From the NCBI GenBank assembly GCA_938028585.1, contig CALIZH010000066.1, positions 1-38,582 on the forward strand: DNA of 38,582 nt, in the 5' to 3' direction. Source of the stretch: an uncultured Actinomyces sp. (GTDB taxonomy: Bacteria > Actinomycetota > Actinomycetes > Actinomycetales > Actinomycetaceae). Both the position numbers and the translations under genes were made by a program. This document shows, in pieces, positions 16,875-24,395 of this stretch (position 1 is its first letter; the number at the start of each line of letters is the position of its first letter). The notes under the pieces were generated by a model. The model ran no database searches, was not told the DNA's origin, and worked only from the letters and a program-made list of their open reading frames with translations.

Positions 16875-18014
16875 GTGTCTGATTCGCAGTCCGCGCGTGG
16901 AGCACAAAGGCGGCGTGTGAAGTTTTTTTGGCGTGTGGTTGCGGTGCTTGTGTGCGCTGTTGTGGGTTTTTTTGTGTTTTCGTTTTATGCATTGTTGCAT
17001 GATGATGGTTTGCCGTCGATGGATGGGCGTCTTCCTTTGGAGAAGCGTGTGTCGATTGAGGCGTTTCAGCGTGATGTGGAACCGCATATTCTCTCTGCCC
17101 GGCAGGCACTGTTTGAAGATACCGGTGGAGTACGCCCCTTCTCGGAGGGCAGCAGGGTAGAGCCCGGAGGAGAAAACGAGTGGGTTTTCTATAGCCAGAA
17201 CACGGATGGAGCGAAACCATCTGTGGACGCAGTCTACGAGGTCATGCGTGAACATGTGGAACCTTATGGTTATGTTCTTGCTTTGGATAAGACTTACAAA
17301 GATGGTTCACGCAGCTTGGTATGGCGCGACTATGACAATGGCGGAACAGTCGATGTCGATACAAATGGGGATCGAACGAGTTTTGGTTATGAGAGTGGGG
17401 CTCGTCCTTCTGATGGTTCTGTGCCTGATCCGACGGTGTTGATTCCTAATGATTCTCGGGATATTGCTGGATACGTGAGCTTTAGTCTTCCCAGTATTCG
17501 GTATTTGGATGGGGACGCACCTGAATTTCCAGAGACTGATGGCAGTGAGTTGGCGAAGGAACGTCAGTCGGTTGAGGTGTTTGAGCGTGATGTTGAGCCG
17601 GGGATTTTGAGTTTCAGAGACGAAATTGTCGGTGATTCACCGTATTACGTGGCTCATAGACCTAGTGAGATGGATGCGAATGAGAAGGCTGTTCTTGTTA
17701 AGCCGTATTGGCTTAAGAGTCAGCGTGTTCAGTGTGGTCCGCGTGATGTGGGGCGGGTTATTGAGATGGGGAATGCTCATTTGAATCCGCTGGGTTTTGT
17801 GTTGGTGTATGACTATGCCAGTCCGGTACCTGGGGTTGGCCACTACCTTGCGTGGAAGGATGAGAAAAATGGTGGGCTTGTGACGGTTATTCTTCGCGAA
17901 AAGAACACGGAGTTTAGTTATGAGAGTGGGGCTCGTCCTTCTGATGGTTCTGTGCCTGACCCGACGGTGTTGATTCCCAACGACCACCGCGACCTACCAG
18001 ACCCTCTCGCATAG
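16875..18014 (+). CDS. Membrane-anchored extracellular protein with two internal repeats
   Basis: I do not recognise a family for this 379-residue protein. It has a basic N-terminus (RRRVKFFW), one hydrophobic helix (about residues 17-40) and an extracytoplasmic part made of two related units of about 150 residues. Each unit starts with a pattern like SIEAFQRDVEPHILS / SVEVFERDVEPGILS. Each has a Tyr/Trp-rich middle (SLVWRDYDNGG / YLAWKDEKNGG) and ends with the same YESGARPSDGSVPDPTVLI. The coding DNA at the end of both units is nearly identical (67-base repeats). I chose the third of three tandem GTG codons because AGGAGG lies 7 bases before it. Base use is TG- and GTG-rich, unlike its neighbours, which hints at a different evolutionary history. 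Confidence 0.75.
   Translation: MSDSQSARGAQRRRVKFFWRVVAVLVCAVVGFFVFSFYALLHDDGLPSMDGRLPLEKRVSIEAFQRDVEPHILSARQALFEDTGGVRPFSEGSRVEPGGENEWVFYSQNTDGAKPSVDAVYEVMREHVEPYGYVLALDKTYKDGSRSLVWRDYDNGGTVDVDTNGDRTSFGYESGARPSDGSVPDPTVLIPNDSRDIAGYVSFSLPSIRYLDGDAPEFPETDGSELAKERQSVEVFERDVEPGILSFRDEIVGDSPYYVAHRPSEMDANEKAVLVKPYWLKSQRVQCGPRDVGRVIEMGNAHLNPLGFVLVYDYASPVPGVGHYLAWKDEKNGGLVTVILREKNTEFSYESGARPSDGSVPDPTVLIPNDHRDLPDPLA
17386..17452 (+). repeat. 67-bp direct repeat, copy 1
   Basis: It encodes YESGARPSDGSVPDPTVLIPND. It is identical to copy 2 (17917-17983) except at three positions, all T/C changes in third codon positions and therefore silent (GAT/GAC, CCT/CCC, AAT/AAC). Confidence 0.95.
17917..17983 (+). 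repeat. 67-bp direct repeat, copy 2
   Basis: Second copy of the repeat, 64 of 67 bases identical to copy 1. It closes the second protein unit. The near identity in an otherwise diverged duplication suggests recent gene conversion or strong constraint. Confidence 0.95.
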
Positions 18015-18036
18015 CCGCGGCCTCGGCCTTGGCTAT
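18011..18036. terminator. Weak stem-loop between convergent genes
   Basis: ATAGCC (18011-18016) pairs with GGCTAT (18031-18036), with an inner GGCC/GGCC pair. It overlaps the stop codons of both converging genes. There is no T-run, so terminator activity is doubtful. It contains one copy of the octamer GGCCTCGG. Confidence 0.35.
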
Positions 18037-18653
18037 TCCCTAATACCGGCATGAATGGTGGGAATGTAGACCGGTATGGCCAGTGACGCAAGAAGCTCCT
18101 CAAGGCTACTGCGTAAAACCCCTAGATCTGCATACTGCATACCCTGATGCGCCTCACCCGGAAGACGAGAGGGAAGATAGCGCAAAACCTCGTACTGATC
18201 ACCTTCATAGTCCGTATACAATCCGGTTTCGACGAAGCCATTGCGCTGATAGAAGGCCAGTCGCCTTTCGCGCTGATGGAAATTAGAAGCATCGGTAGTC
18301 ATTGGCTCGATTTCCAAAGCAATGGCAAAACCGGGGAAACGCTCCTTCAACTGGTCAAGAATTCGTGTTCCATATCCCCGCGAGCGAACCGCGGGATTCG
18401 TCGCTAAGAACACGACAAAAAGCAAATCATCTGAGTGAATAGTGAAAGTCACTCCGCAAAAGCCCGAGGGCTCTTCCGGATCAAAATACGCAGTGAAATC
18501 AATAGAACGGCGTAGTGCAAGTGCATTCATCACCCATTCAGGAATGAGTTCGGCGGGTGGAAAGGCCTCGGCAAGGAGGCTACGAACCTGCGGGTAGAAG
18601 TGGGAATGACGGCGGACGGGCAAAGTGATAAGAGATGACTCGCTTGAACTCAC
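18033..18653 (-). CDS. GNAT-family N-acetyltransferase
   Basis: A 206-residue putative acetyltransferase. The acetyl-CoA-binding motif is clear in NPAVRSRGYGTRILDQLK (R-x-x-G-x-G), followed by a beta-bulge strand FAIALEIEPM and RRLAFYQRNGFVETGL, the typical late GNAT alpha/beta segment with Tyr before Arg-Asn-Gly-Phe. The substrate is not predictable. The start is GTG 18653; a TAGTAT hexamer ends 6 bases before it with GGAAGG between, so the transcript may be leaderless. It converges with the repeat-protein gene and is divergent from the ABC/two-component cluster, sharing an intergenic region that holds a perfect palindrome. Confidence 0.85.
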   Translation of the reverse strand: MSSSESSLITLPVRRHSHFYPQVRSLLAEAFPPAELIPEWVMNALALRRSIDFTAYFDPEEPSGFCGVTFTIHSDDLLFVVFLATNPAVRSRGYGTRILDQLKERFPGFAIALEIEPMTTDASNFHQRERRLAFYQRNGFVETGLYTDYEGDQYEVLRYLPSRLPGEAHQGMQYADLGVLRSSLEELLASLAIPVYIPTIHAGIRE

Positions 18654-18687
18654 CCTTCCATACTAAATTTCGCCCGCATCGGCTGCC

Positions 18688-18703
18688 TCATGACAATTGT
18701 CAT
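18688..18703. promoter_or_regulatory. Perfect 16-bp palindrome, candidate operator
   Basis: CATGACAATTGTCATG is a complete palindrome in the 108-base region between the divergent GNAT gene and the ABC-ATPase gene. A looser inverted repeat CGACA-CTGT-TGTCG follows at 18721-18734. It is a good candidate site for the NarL-type regulator of the same cluster; the assignment is inference. Confidence 0.6.
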
Positions 18704-18744
18704 GTGAAACTTCGTAAAAACGACACTGTTGTCGATGTCCCTCA

Positions 18745-18764
18745 CATGCTTGACTTAAAGCATG
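18745..18764. repeat. Inverted repeat overlapping the ABC-ATPase start codon
   Basis: CATGCTT-GACTTA-AAGCATG has 7-base arms, and the right arm includes the ATG at 18762-18764. No Shine-Dalgarno is present. It may be an operator or an mRNA hairpin controlling initiation. Confidence 0.5.
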
Positions 18765-19748
18765 AACACGGACACTCAAACCACGACCCCAGTGATCCTT
18801 GCGAAAGACCTGGTGAAGACCTACGGGAATGTGCACGCTCTCAAGGGCATGAACCTGCGCGTTGATTCCGGTGAAATCGTTGCTTTCCTTGGCCGAAATG
18901 GCGCTGGAAAAAGCACAACAATTGACATCATTCTTGGCCTTCAACAGGCAGATAGCGGAAGCGTTGAAGTTTTCGGCATGAGTGCCAAAGAAGCAATCCG
19001 CCGCGGCCTGATCGGTGTCGTTCTTCAATCGGGTTCGCTTCCTGGGGACTATAGCGTCGCAGAAATCCTCAAACTCTTCTCGCGCGTCTACAAGCGCACC
19101 GAGTCCATTGACCCCCTTGTCGAAGAAACCCATCTTCGTCACCTTCTTGGCCGCAAAATCCGCAAGCTCTCCGGTGGCGAGCAGCAACGCGTTCGCCTAG
19201 CAATGGCACTAATTCCTGACCCAGAACTCATCATTCTCGACGAACCGACCGCCGGAATGGACGTCACCATGCGCAAGGAGTTCTGGGATCTCATGAGCAC
19301 CCAGGCCTCGAAAGGCAAGACGATCCTTTTCGCCACCCACTACCTGGCCGAGGCGCAGGACTACGCTCAGCGTACGGTCATCGTCAATGCGGGCCGCGTG
19401 AGCGCCGACGCCCCCACCGAAGAAATCCGCCGAGCGCACTCGTCGACGCGCCTGGCCTTCTCTATCCCTGCTTCCTCTCTTGAGGGAGTGCGTGTAGGAC
19501 TGGCCGCGCGTGCGGCTGAGCTTGGGACAGTGTGGGAGCTTTCCGATATTGCCGAGGTCGATTCCCCCGATTCCGCCTCCGCTTCCTTAGGCGAAGAGGA
19601 CTTGGCCGCCGATCATTGGCTACGCGTGGAGTTCCACACGACCTTCTCTGACGAGGCCGCTCGACACATTGTCGCTATTCCTCAGGCATGCGAATTCGAG
19701 GTTGTTTTCTCGAGCCTCGAGGATGTTTTCGCCGAGCTCACGCAGTAG
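18762..19748 (+). CDS. ABC transporter ATP-binding protein
   Basis: The ATPase subunit (328 residues) of an ABC-2 type exporter. It has Walker A GRNGAGKST (residues 44-52), Q-loop VVLQSG, signature LSGGEQQRV, Walker B LIILDEPTAGMD and the switch His in FATHYLAEAQ. A C-terminal region of about 100 residues beyond the ATPase core is typical of exporters of the CcmA/DrrA type. It is the first gene of a cluster with a permease, a sensor kinase and a response regulator, suggesting export of a toxic peptide or lipid-active compound under two-component control. The substrate is unknown. The start codon lies inside an inverted repeat and has no visible ribosome-binding site. Confidence 0.92.
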   Translation: MNTDTQTTTPVILAKDLVKTYGNVHALKGMNLRVDSGEIVAFLGRNGAGKSTTIDIILGLQQADSGSVEVFGMSAKEAIRRGLIGVVLQSGSLPGDYSVAEILKLFSRVYKRTESIDPLVEETHLRHLLGRKIRKLSGGEQQRVRLAMALIPDPELIILDEPTAGMDVTMRKEFWDLMSTQASKGKTILFATHYLAEAQDYAQRTVIVNAGRVSADAPTEEIRRAHSSTRLAFSIPASSLEGVRVGLAARAAELGTVWELSDIAEVDSPDSASASLGEEDLAADHWLRVEFHTTFSDEAARHIVAIPQACEFEVVFSSLEDVFAELTQ

Positions 19749-19813
19749 AACGCAGGGCACGAAGTCCTGTCTTTCACTTTGGCCACCTCGCACCTCTTCT
19801 CTAAGGATTCACA

Positions 19814-20614
19814 ATGACGACTCACACTCACGCAGCAACAAACCCCTGGATCAGCCGCCGGGCACTGAGCTCCTGGCAGGGATTTGGGCTTCTCACCTGG
19901 AAGTCATTCCTGAAGCTGGTTCTCAATCCCGCTATGTTCGCCTTCGCGCTGATCCTTCCGATCTTCATGTACATGATGTTTGGAGCCGGACAGGAGTTCT
20001 CGAAAGAGTGGGCGATCAATGCAAATATTGGCGCAACGGTTTTGGTGTCAATGACCCTGTACGGCGTAATGATCGCTGCCGCATCGGCTGCAACCGTTGT
20101 CGCACTTGAGCGAACCTCTGGAATCTCCAGGCTCTTTGCACTGTCCCCCGTGGGTTCGGGCGCCTTCATCTTTTCCCGTTTGATCGCGGCGATCTCCATG
20201 AGCGCCCTGGTGATTGTCAGTACCTATACCTTCGGATACGCGACCGGAGCGCGAATGACTCCCGAGGCATGGGTTGAAAGTGGACTCATCACCTTGGCTG
20301 CATCGGTGATTTCCGCGGCCCTTGGCCTGGCCCTTGCCTTCCTCATGCGCTCAGATACCGCCTTCGCGGTCATTAATGGTGTCGTTGTCTTGGGTGCTTT
20401 CCTTGCGGGAATGTTCATTCCGATCAACTCCATGGGGTCGATCTTTAAGACGCTCGCGCCCTATAGCCCCTTCTACGGACTCTTCAACCTCTCTCAGCTG
20501 CCCCTCTACGGTTTCGATAATTTCGAATGGAAGTGGGTGATTTCCACGGTCGCGTGGCTTGTTCCCATGGCACTGCTTGCGATCTGGGCACAGCGCAGGG
20601 ACACTGATCGCTAA
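19814..20614 (+). CDS. ABC-2 type transporter permease
   Basis: A 266-residue membrane subunit with about six transmembrane helices. It has an N-terminal cytoplasmic helix (SSWQGFGLLTWKSFLKLV), a first helix AMFAFALILPIFMYMMF, the conserved central RTSGISRLFALSPV loop and a final helix before AQRRDTDR. It pairs with the preceding ATPase (65-base gap, AAGGA before the ATG). It belongs to the ABC-2 family of drug, peptide or polysaccharide exporters. The substrate is not predictable. Confidence 0.9.
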   Translation: MTTHTHAATNPWISRRALSSWQGFGLLTWKSFLKLVLNPAMFAFALILPIFMYMMFGAGQEFSKEWAINANIGATVLVSMTLYGVMIAAASAATVVALERTSGISRLFALSPVGSGAFIFSRLIAAISMSALVIVSTYTFGYATGARMTPEAWVESGLITLAASVISAALGLALAFLMRSDTAFAVINGVVVLGAFLAGMFIPINSMGSIFKTLAPYSPFYGLFNLSQLPLYGFDNFEWKWVISTVAWLVPMALLAIWAQRRDTDR

Positions 20615-20679
20615 GAAGTCCGGCGCAAGCGGGTGCGCTCGCGCCCTACTTTCAACGCAATTACTGGGGAAGGACAGGA

Positions 20680-21840
20680 ATGAGCACCAAAACTCAGGGG
20701 ACAGATGCCTCGTGGTCACAGCGTCACCCGCGCTTGTCCGCGGTGTTGTGGGCGCTGCCCTACCTGGTTTTCTTGGCCTTTTCCTTGGGAATGATTCCTT
20801 CCGTTGAATCTCCCGGGATGATCGCGCTGATCCTCACTCTGACCTTGGCCGTTGCCGCTGCTGATATCGCAATTTACATCGTCAATCCGACCCCCGAATG
20901 GGGAGCGCGCATCACCAAGAAAATGTGGATCTCGCACGGGATCCTGCTGGCTCTCGTGATTGCACTGGGACTTGTCCTGGTTATCGCCGGCGCATCGCGA
21001 GTCACCTCGGCCCTTTTCATGACCTACTCAATTGCAGGCTGGAACCTTCAAGCCCCCAGGAAATATGTGGTTCCCGGCCTAGCGGCACTTGTCGGCTGGG
21101 AAGTCATTGCCATCTTGTTGCCCATTGGCAGTATCGACGCACCGGTCTTGAGCTACGCGATCATCGCGCTGCTGATGGTTTTGGGAATAACCCTGACCGT
21201 GCGCCGCAGTTTCGATAATCGCCACTCAGAGCAACAACGTCAACGCCAAGCAATCAGCCTGGTTCGCGAGCGCGAACGCCTGCGTTTCGCCGGGGATCTT
21301 CACGATATTCTTGGACACTCGCTGACGGTCATCACCATGAAGAATGAGCTTGCCCAGCGCTTGCTCTCCGTGGGAAAGATTGACGAGGCCAGTGAGCAGA
21401 TTGCGCAGACCCTGGAGTTATCCCGCCAGGCGAAAGAAGATCTGCGTGGGATCATCGCCGCTTCGCGAAGCCTGTCGGCCGAGGAAGAAGTCGAGTCCGC
21501 CCGTGAACTATGCGAGCAAGCGGGAATTGAATTTATTGCTGATATTCAGGGCGAAATCCCACCCGGTCACAGGGCAACTTTGGCCGCACATGTCATCCGA
21601 GAGGGGACTGCCAACGCGATTACCCACGCTCATCCCTCCACAATCAGCGTTCGCCTGAGTCCTCATGAGGTCTTGGTGGAAAACGACGGGTATTCACGCA
21701 GCTATTCGGAAGCCTCGGCAGGGGGAGGAGCCGGATTGGAAGGACTACGCCAGCGGGCGGCCTCGGAAGGGGAGATGACGTGGGGGAGCCAGGGGAATAC
21801 GTGGGCACTGCGCCTGACTTTCCGCGGGGAGTCCGCCTAA
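20680..21840 (+). CDS. DesK/LiaS-like sensor histidine kinase
   Basis: A membrane sensor kinase of 386 residues. The N-terminal half has about five to six hydrophobic helices with very short loops, so it has no extracellular sensor domain and probably senses the membrane or the transporter. The HisKA_3 dimerisation segment RFAGDLHDILGHSLTVI contains the likely phospho-accepting His208. The HATPase domain has the N-box REGTANAITHA and a glycine-rich GAGLEGLRQR. GGGGAAGG lies just upstream of the ATG. It is co-directional with and close to the permease and the response regulator. This is the common actinobacterial set of exporter plus DesK-type kinase. Confidence 0.9.
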   Translation: MSTKTQGTDASWSQRHPRLSAVLWALPYLVFLAFSLGMIPSVESPGMIALILTLTLAVAAADIAIYIVNPTPEWGARITKKMWISHGILLALVIALGLVLVIAGASRVTSALFMTYSIAGWNLQAPRKYVVPGLAALVGWEVIAILLPIGSIDAPVLSYAIIALLMVLGITLTVRRSFDNRHSEQQRQRQAISLVRERERLRFAGDLHDILGHSLTVITMKNELAQRLLSVGKIDEASEQIAQTLELSRQAKEDLRGIIAASRSLSAEEEVESARELCEQAGIEFIADIQGEIPPGHRATLAAHVIREGTANAITHAHPSTISVRLSPHEVLVENDGYSRSYSEASAGGGAGLEGLRQRAASEGEMTWGSQGNTWALRLTFRGESA

Positions 21841-21890
21841 GCGGAAGATAGAATTGACGGGTCAAGTACTGGCGCGCAAAAGGACTGCCA

Positions 21891-22538
21891 ATGATTCACG
21901 TGATTGTGGCCGATGATCAGGCCTTGATTCGTGGTGCCTTGAGCGCGCTTATTGACTTGGAAGACGATATGCGCGTCGTCGCTCAGGCCGCTGATGGTCG
22001 CGAGGCCATCGCCGCAGTCGAGGCATATACAGCTGAGAACTCCCGTGGTGACCAGGCTTCGAAAGCCGCCTCGACACTGGTCGTCATTATGGACGTTGAA
22101 ATGCCCGTGATGGATGGAATCAGTGCAGCCGCGGCCTTGAAAGAGCGCGGGGCGAATGCGCGAGTCCTCATGGTGACGACCTTCGGGCGTCCCGGGTACG
22201 TCCAGCGTGCATTGGATGCGGGAGCAGTTGGATTCATTGTCAAAGACGCACCGGCCGAGCAGCTCCTAGAAGCAATCCGACGAACTTCCCAAGGACTGCG
22301 CACGGTCGATCCCGCGCTCGCGGTCGATGCGCTCACGAAAGGTCAAAGCCCGCTCAGCGCGCGCGAAGTTGAAGTTCTGCGCGCTTTTGAAAGCGGGGGG
22401 ACCGTGGAGGATGTGGCCTCGGAGCTCATGTTGTCGGCGGGGACGGTGCGCAACTACGTGAGCTCAGCGATGGATAAGACCCACGCGCGAACGAGAGCTG
22501 AAGCACTCAAGGTCGCGACTGAGAATGGGTGGTTGTAA
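21891..22538 (+). CDS. NarL/FixJ-family response regulator
   Basis: A DNA-binding response regulator of 215 residues. The receiver domain has the acidic pair in VADDQALIRG, the phospho-acceptor Asp68 in VVIMDVEMPVMDG and Lys in FIVKDAPAE. The output domain is a LuxR-type helix-turn-helix: LSAREVEVLRAFESGG, then VEDVASELMLSAGTVRNYVS. An insertion of about 15 residues before the Asp (AYTAENSRGDQASKAAS) makes the receiver longer than usual. It is the partner of the preceding kinase and a candidate binder of the palindromes at 18688-18764. AAGGA precedes the ATG. Confidence 0.92.
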   Translation: MIHVIVADDQALIRGALSALIDLEDDMRVVAQAADGREAIAAVEAYTAENSRGDQASKAASTLVVIMDVEMPVMDGISAAAALKERGANARVLMVTTFGRPGYVQRALDAGAVGFIVKDAPAEQLLEAIRRTSQGLRTVDPALAVDALTKGQSPLSAREVEVLRAFESGGTVEDVASELMLSAGTVRNYVSSAMDKTHARTRAEALKVATENGWL

Positions 22539-22549
22539 ACTGAGATTCC

Positions 22550-24256
22550 ATGGTAAACAGCTATGGACGTCGCCAAGAGACGCAGGAAAACGTTACTCGC
22601 CACATCTTTGTCACCGGAGGTGTGGTTTCTTCATTAGGTAAGGGTTTGACCGCTTCCTCGCTGGGGCGTCTGCTGCGTTCGCGCGGTTTGAGCGTCGCCA
22701 TGCAAAAGCTTGACCCCTACATCAACGTCGACCCCGGGACGATGAACCCCTTCCAGCACGGTGAGGTTTTCGTCACTGAGGATGGCGCAGAAACCGACCT
22801 CGATATCGGCCACTACGAGCGCTTCTTGGACGTGAACCTCTCCGGCGCGGCGAACGCGACGACCGGCCAGGTGTACTCCACGGTTATTGCAAAGGAACGC
22901 CGCGGCGAGTACCTGGGTGATACCGTCCAGGTCATCCCTCACATCACCGACGAAATCAAGCGCGTCATGCGCGCTCAGGCTGTCCCCGATGCTGAGGGCA
23001 ATGCCCCCGATGTCATCATCACCGAAATTGGTGGCACGGTTGGCGATATCGAATCTCAGCCCTTCTTGGAGGCCGCGCGTCAGGTGCGCGCCGACCTGGG
23101 CCGAGACAATGTCGCCTTCGTGCACGTCGCACTGATCCCCTTCCTTCCCGCTGCCGGTGAACTCAAGACCAAGCCGACCCAGCACTCTGTGGCCGCGCTG
23201 CGCTCCATCGGTATTCAGCCCGATGCGCTGGTGCTGCGTACGGACCGCCCGCTGCCAGAGGGAATCAAGGGCAAGGTTGCACTCATGTGCGACGTCGACC
23301 GGGACGCTGTCATCGAATGTAAGGATGCGGCCTCGATCTATGAGGTTCCCCCGACACTGCATCGCGAGGGCTTGGATGCCTTCCTTGTTCAGCGTCTGGG
23401 CCTGACTTTCCGCGACGTGGACTGGAGCGAGTGGAACGAGCTGCTTGAACGCGTTGAATCGCCGAAGTACCGCGTTGAGGTTGCGCTGGTCGGTAAGTAC
23501 ATTGACCTGCACGACGCTTACCTCTCTGTTTCCGAGGCCGTGAAGCACGGTGGTTTTGCGAATAACGCTCGCGTTGACCTGCGTTGGGTTGCCTCCGATA
23601 CCTGTGAAACCCCCGAGGGTGCGCAAAAGGCCCTGGGTGGGGTTGACGCGATCATCGTCCCCGGTGGTTTTGGTATCCGAGGCATTGAAGGCAAGTTGGG
23701 TGCCCTGCGTTGGGCACGCGAGCACAAGATCCCGACCTTGGGATTGTGCTTGGGCTTGCAGTGCATGGTGATCGAGGCCGCGCGTGACCTGCTTGGCTTG
23801 GCTGGAGCTTCCTCGACGGAAATGGATCCCGAGACGCCGGATCCGGTTGTTCACACCATGGATTCGCAGGTCGACATTGTTGAGGGCGATGGCGATCTGG
23901 GCGGAACCATGCGTCTGGGCGCATACCCCGCGGTCCTTCAGGAAGGTTCTATTGTTGCCGAGGCCTATGGGAAGACTCAGGTTTCGGAGCGTCACCGTCA
24001 CCGCTTTGAAGTGAACAATGATTACCGCGATCAGCTGGAATCGGTTGGTCTGCACATCTCGGGTACATCACCCGATGGAAACCTGGTCGAGTTTGTTGAA
24101 CTGGATCGTTCCTTGCACCCCTACTACGTGGCAACTCAGGCGCACCCCGAGTTCAAGTCGCGCCCGACGAAGGCTCACCCGCTATTCGCGGGCCTGGTTC
24201 GCGCCGCACTTGCACGTCACGCAGAAAACTACGTTGCGCGCGGTGGGCGTAAGTAA
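22550..24256 (+). CDS. pyrG: CTP synthase
   Basis: The glutamine-dependent amination of UTP to CTP, last step of pyrimidine nucleotide synthesis, in the cytosol. The 568-residue product has the synthetase domain (HIFVTGGVVSSLGKGLTASSLG, given as HIFVTGGVVSSLGKG and LTASSLG; MNPFQHGEVFVTEDGAETDLD region; ITEIGGTVGDIES). The class I glutamine amidotransferase domain has GGFGIRG, the nucleophile Cys403 in LGLCLGLQ and the catalytic HPEF near the end. ATG 22550 has no Shine-Dalgarno; a TAAACT hexamer lies 8 bases upstream (22536-22541), so the mRNA may be nearly leaderless. It starts 11 bases after the response regulator and could also be read through from it. Confidence 0.97.
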   Translation: MVNSYGRRQETQENVTRHIFVTGGVVSSLGKGLTASSLGRLLRSRGLSVAMQKLDPYINVDPGTMNPFQHGEVFVTEDGAETDLDIGHYERFLDVNLSGAANATTGQVYSTVIAKERRGEYLGDTVQVIPHITDEIKRVMRAQAVPDAEGNAPDVIITEIGGTVGDIESQPFLEAARQVRADLGRDNVAFVHVALIPFLPAAGELKTKPTQHSVAALRSIGIQPDALVLRTDRPLPEGIKGKVALMCDVDRDAVIECKDAASIYEVPPTLHREGLDAFLVQRLGLTFRDVDWSEWNELLERVESPKYRVEVALVGKYIDLHDAYLSVSEAVKHGGFANNARVDLRWVASDTCETPEGAQKALGGVDAIIVPGGFGIRGIEGKLGALRWAREHKIPTLGLCLGLQCMVIEAARDLLGLAGASSTEMDPETPDPVVHTMDSQVDIVEGDGDLGGTMRLGAYPAVLQEGSIVAEAYGKTQVSERHRHRFEVNNDYRDQLESVGLHISGTSPDGNLVEFVELDRSLHPYYVATQAHPEFKSRPTKAHPLFAGLVRAALARHAENYVARGGRK

Positions 24257-24308
24257 GGGGTGTTGTGCTTTGAGCTCGGTGAAATAACCGGCTCTATCGC
24301 ACTTTTCT

Positions 24309-24352
24309 CACGGGGTCTTGAGCTGTTGTGGCTCAGGGCCCCGTGGGCTTTT
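24309..24352 (+). terminator. Intrinsic terminator after pyrG
   Basis: The stem CACGGGG (24309-24315) pairs with CCCCGTG (24339-24345), with an inner TGAGC/GCTCA stem, followed by GGGCTTTT. It sits between pyrG and the convergent LacI-type gene. Confidence 0.75.
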
Positions 24353-24395
24353 CGGGGTCTACAAAAGAAAAACTGGAACCCTAAAAGCCCTCACG

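Noticed and set aside
16174..17220. 348-codon reverse open frame across rarD start, GNAT and repeat-protein genes
   Set aside because: It covers three better supported genes and their promoters, has no domain signal, and its composition is typical of a shadow frame.
17386..17983. CRISPR or transposon repeats
   Set aside because: There are only two copies, both inside one reading frame as parts of duplicated protein units, with no spacers, inverted ends or transposase.
22634..24055. 473-codon open frame antisense to pyrG
   Set aside because: It lies wholly opposite a highly conserved CTP synthase and shows no recognisable motif; it is a by-product of codon bias.
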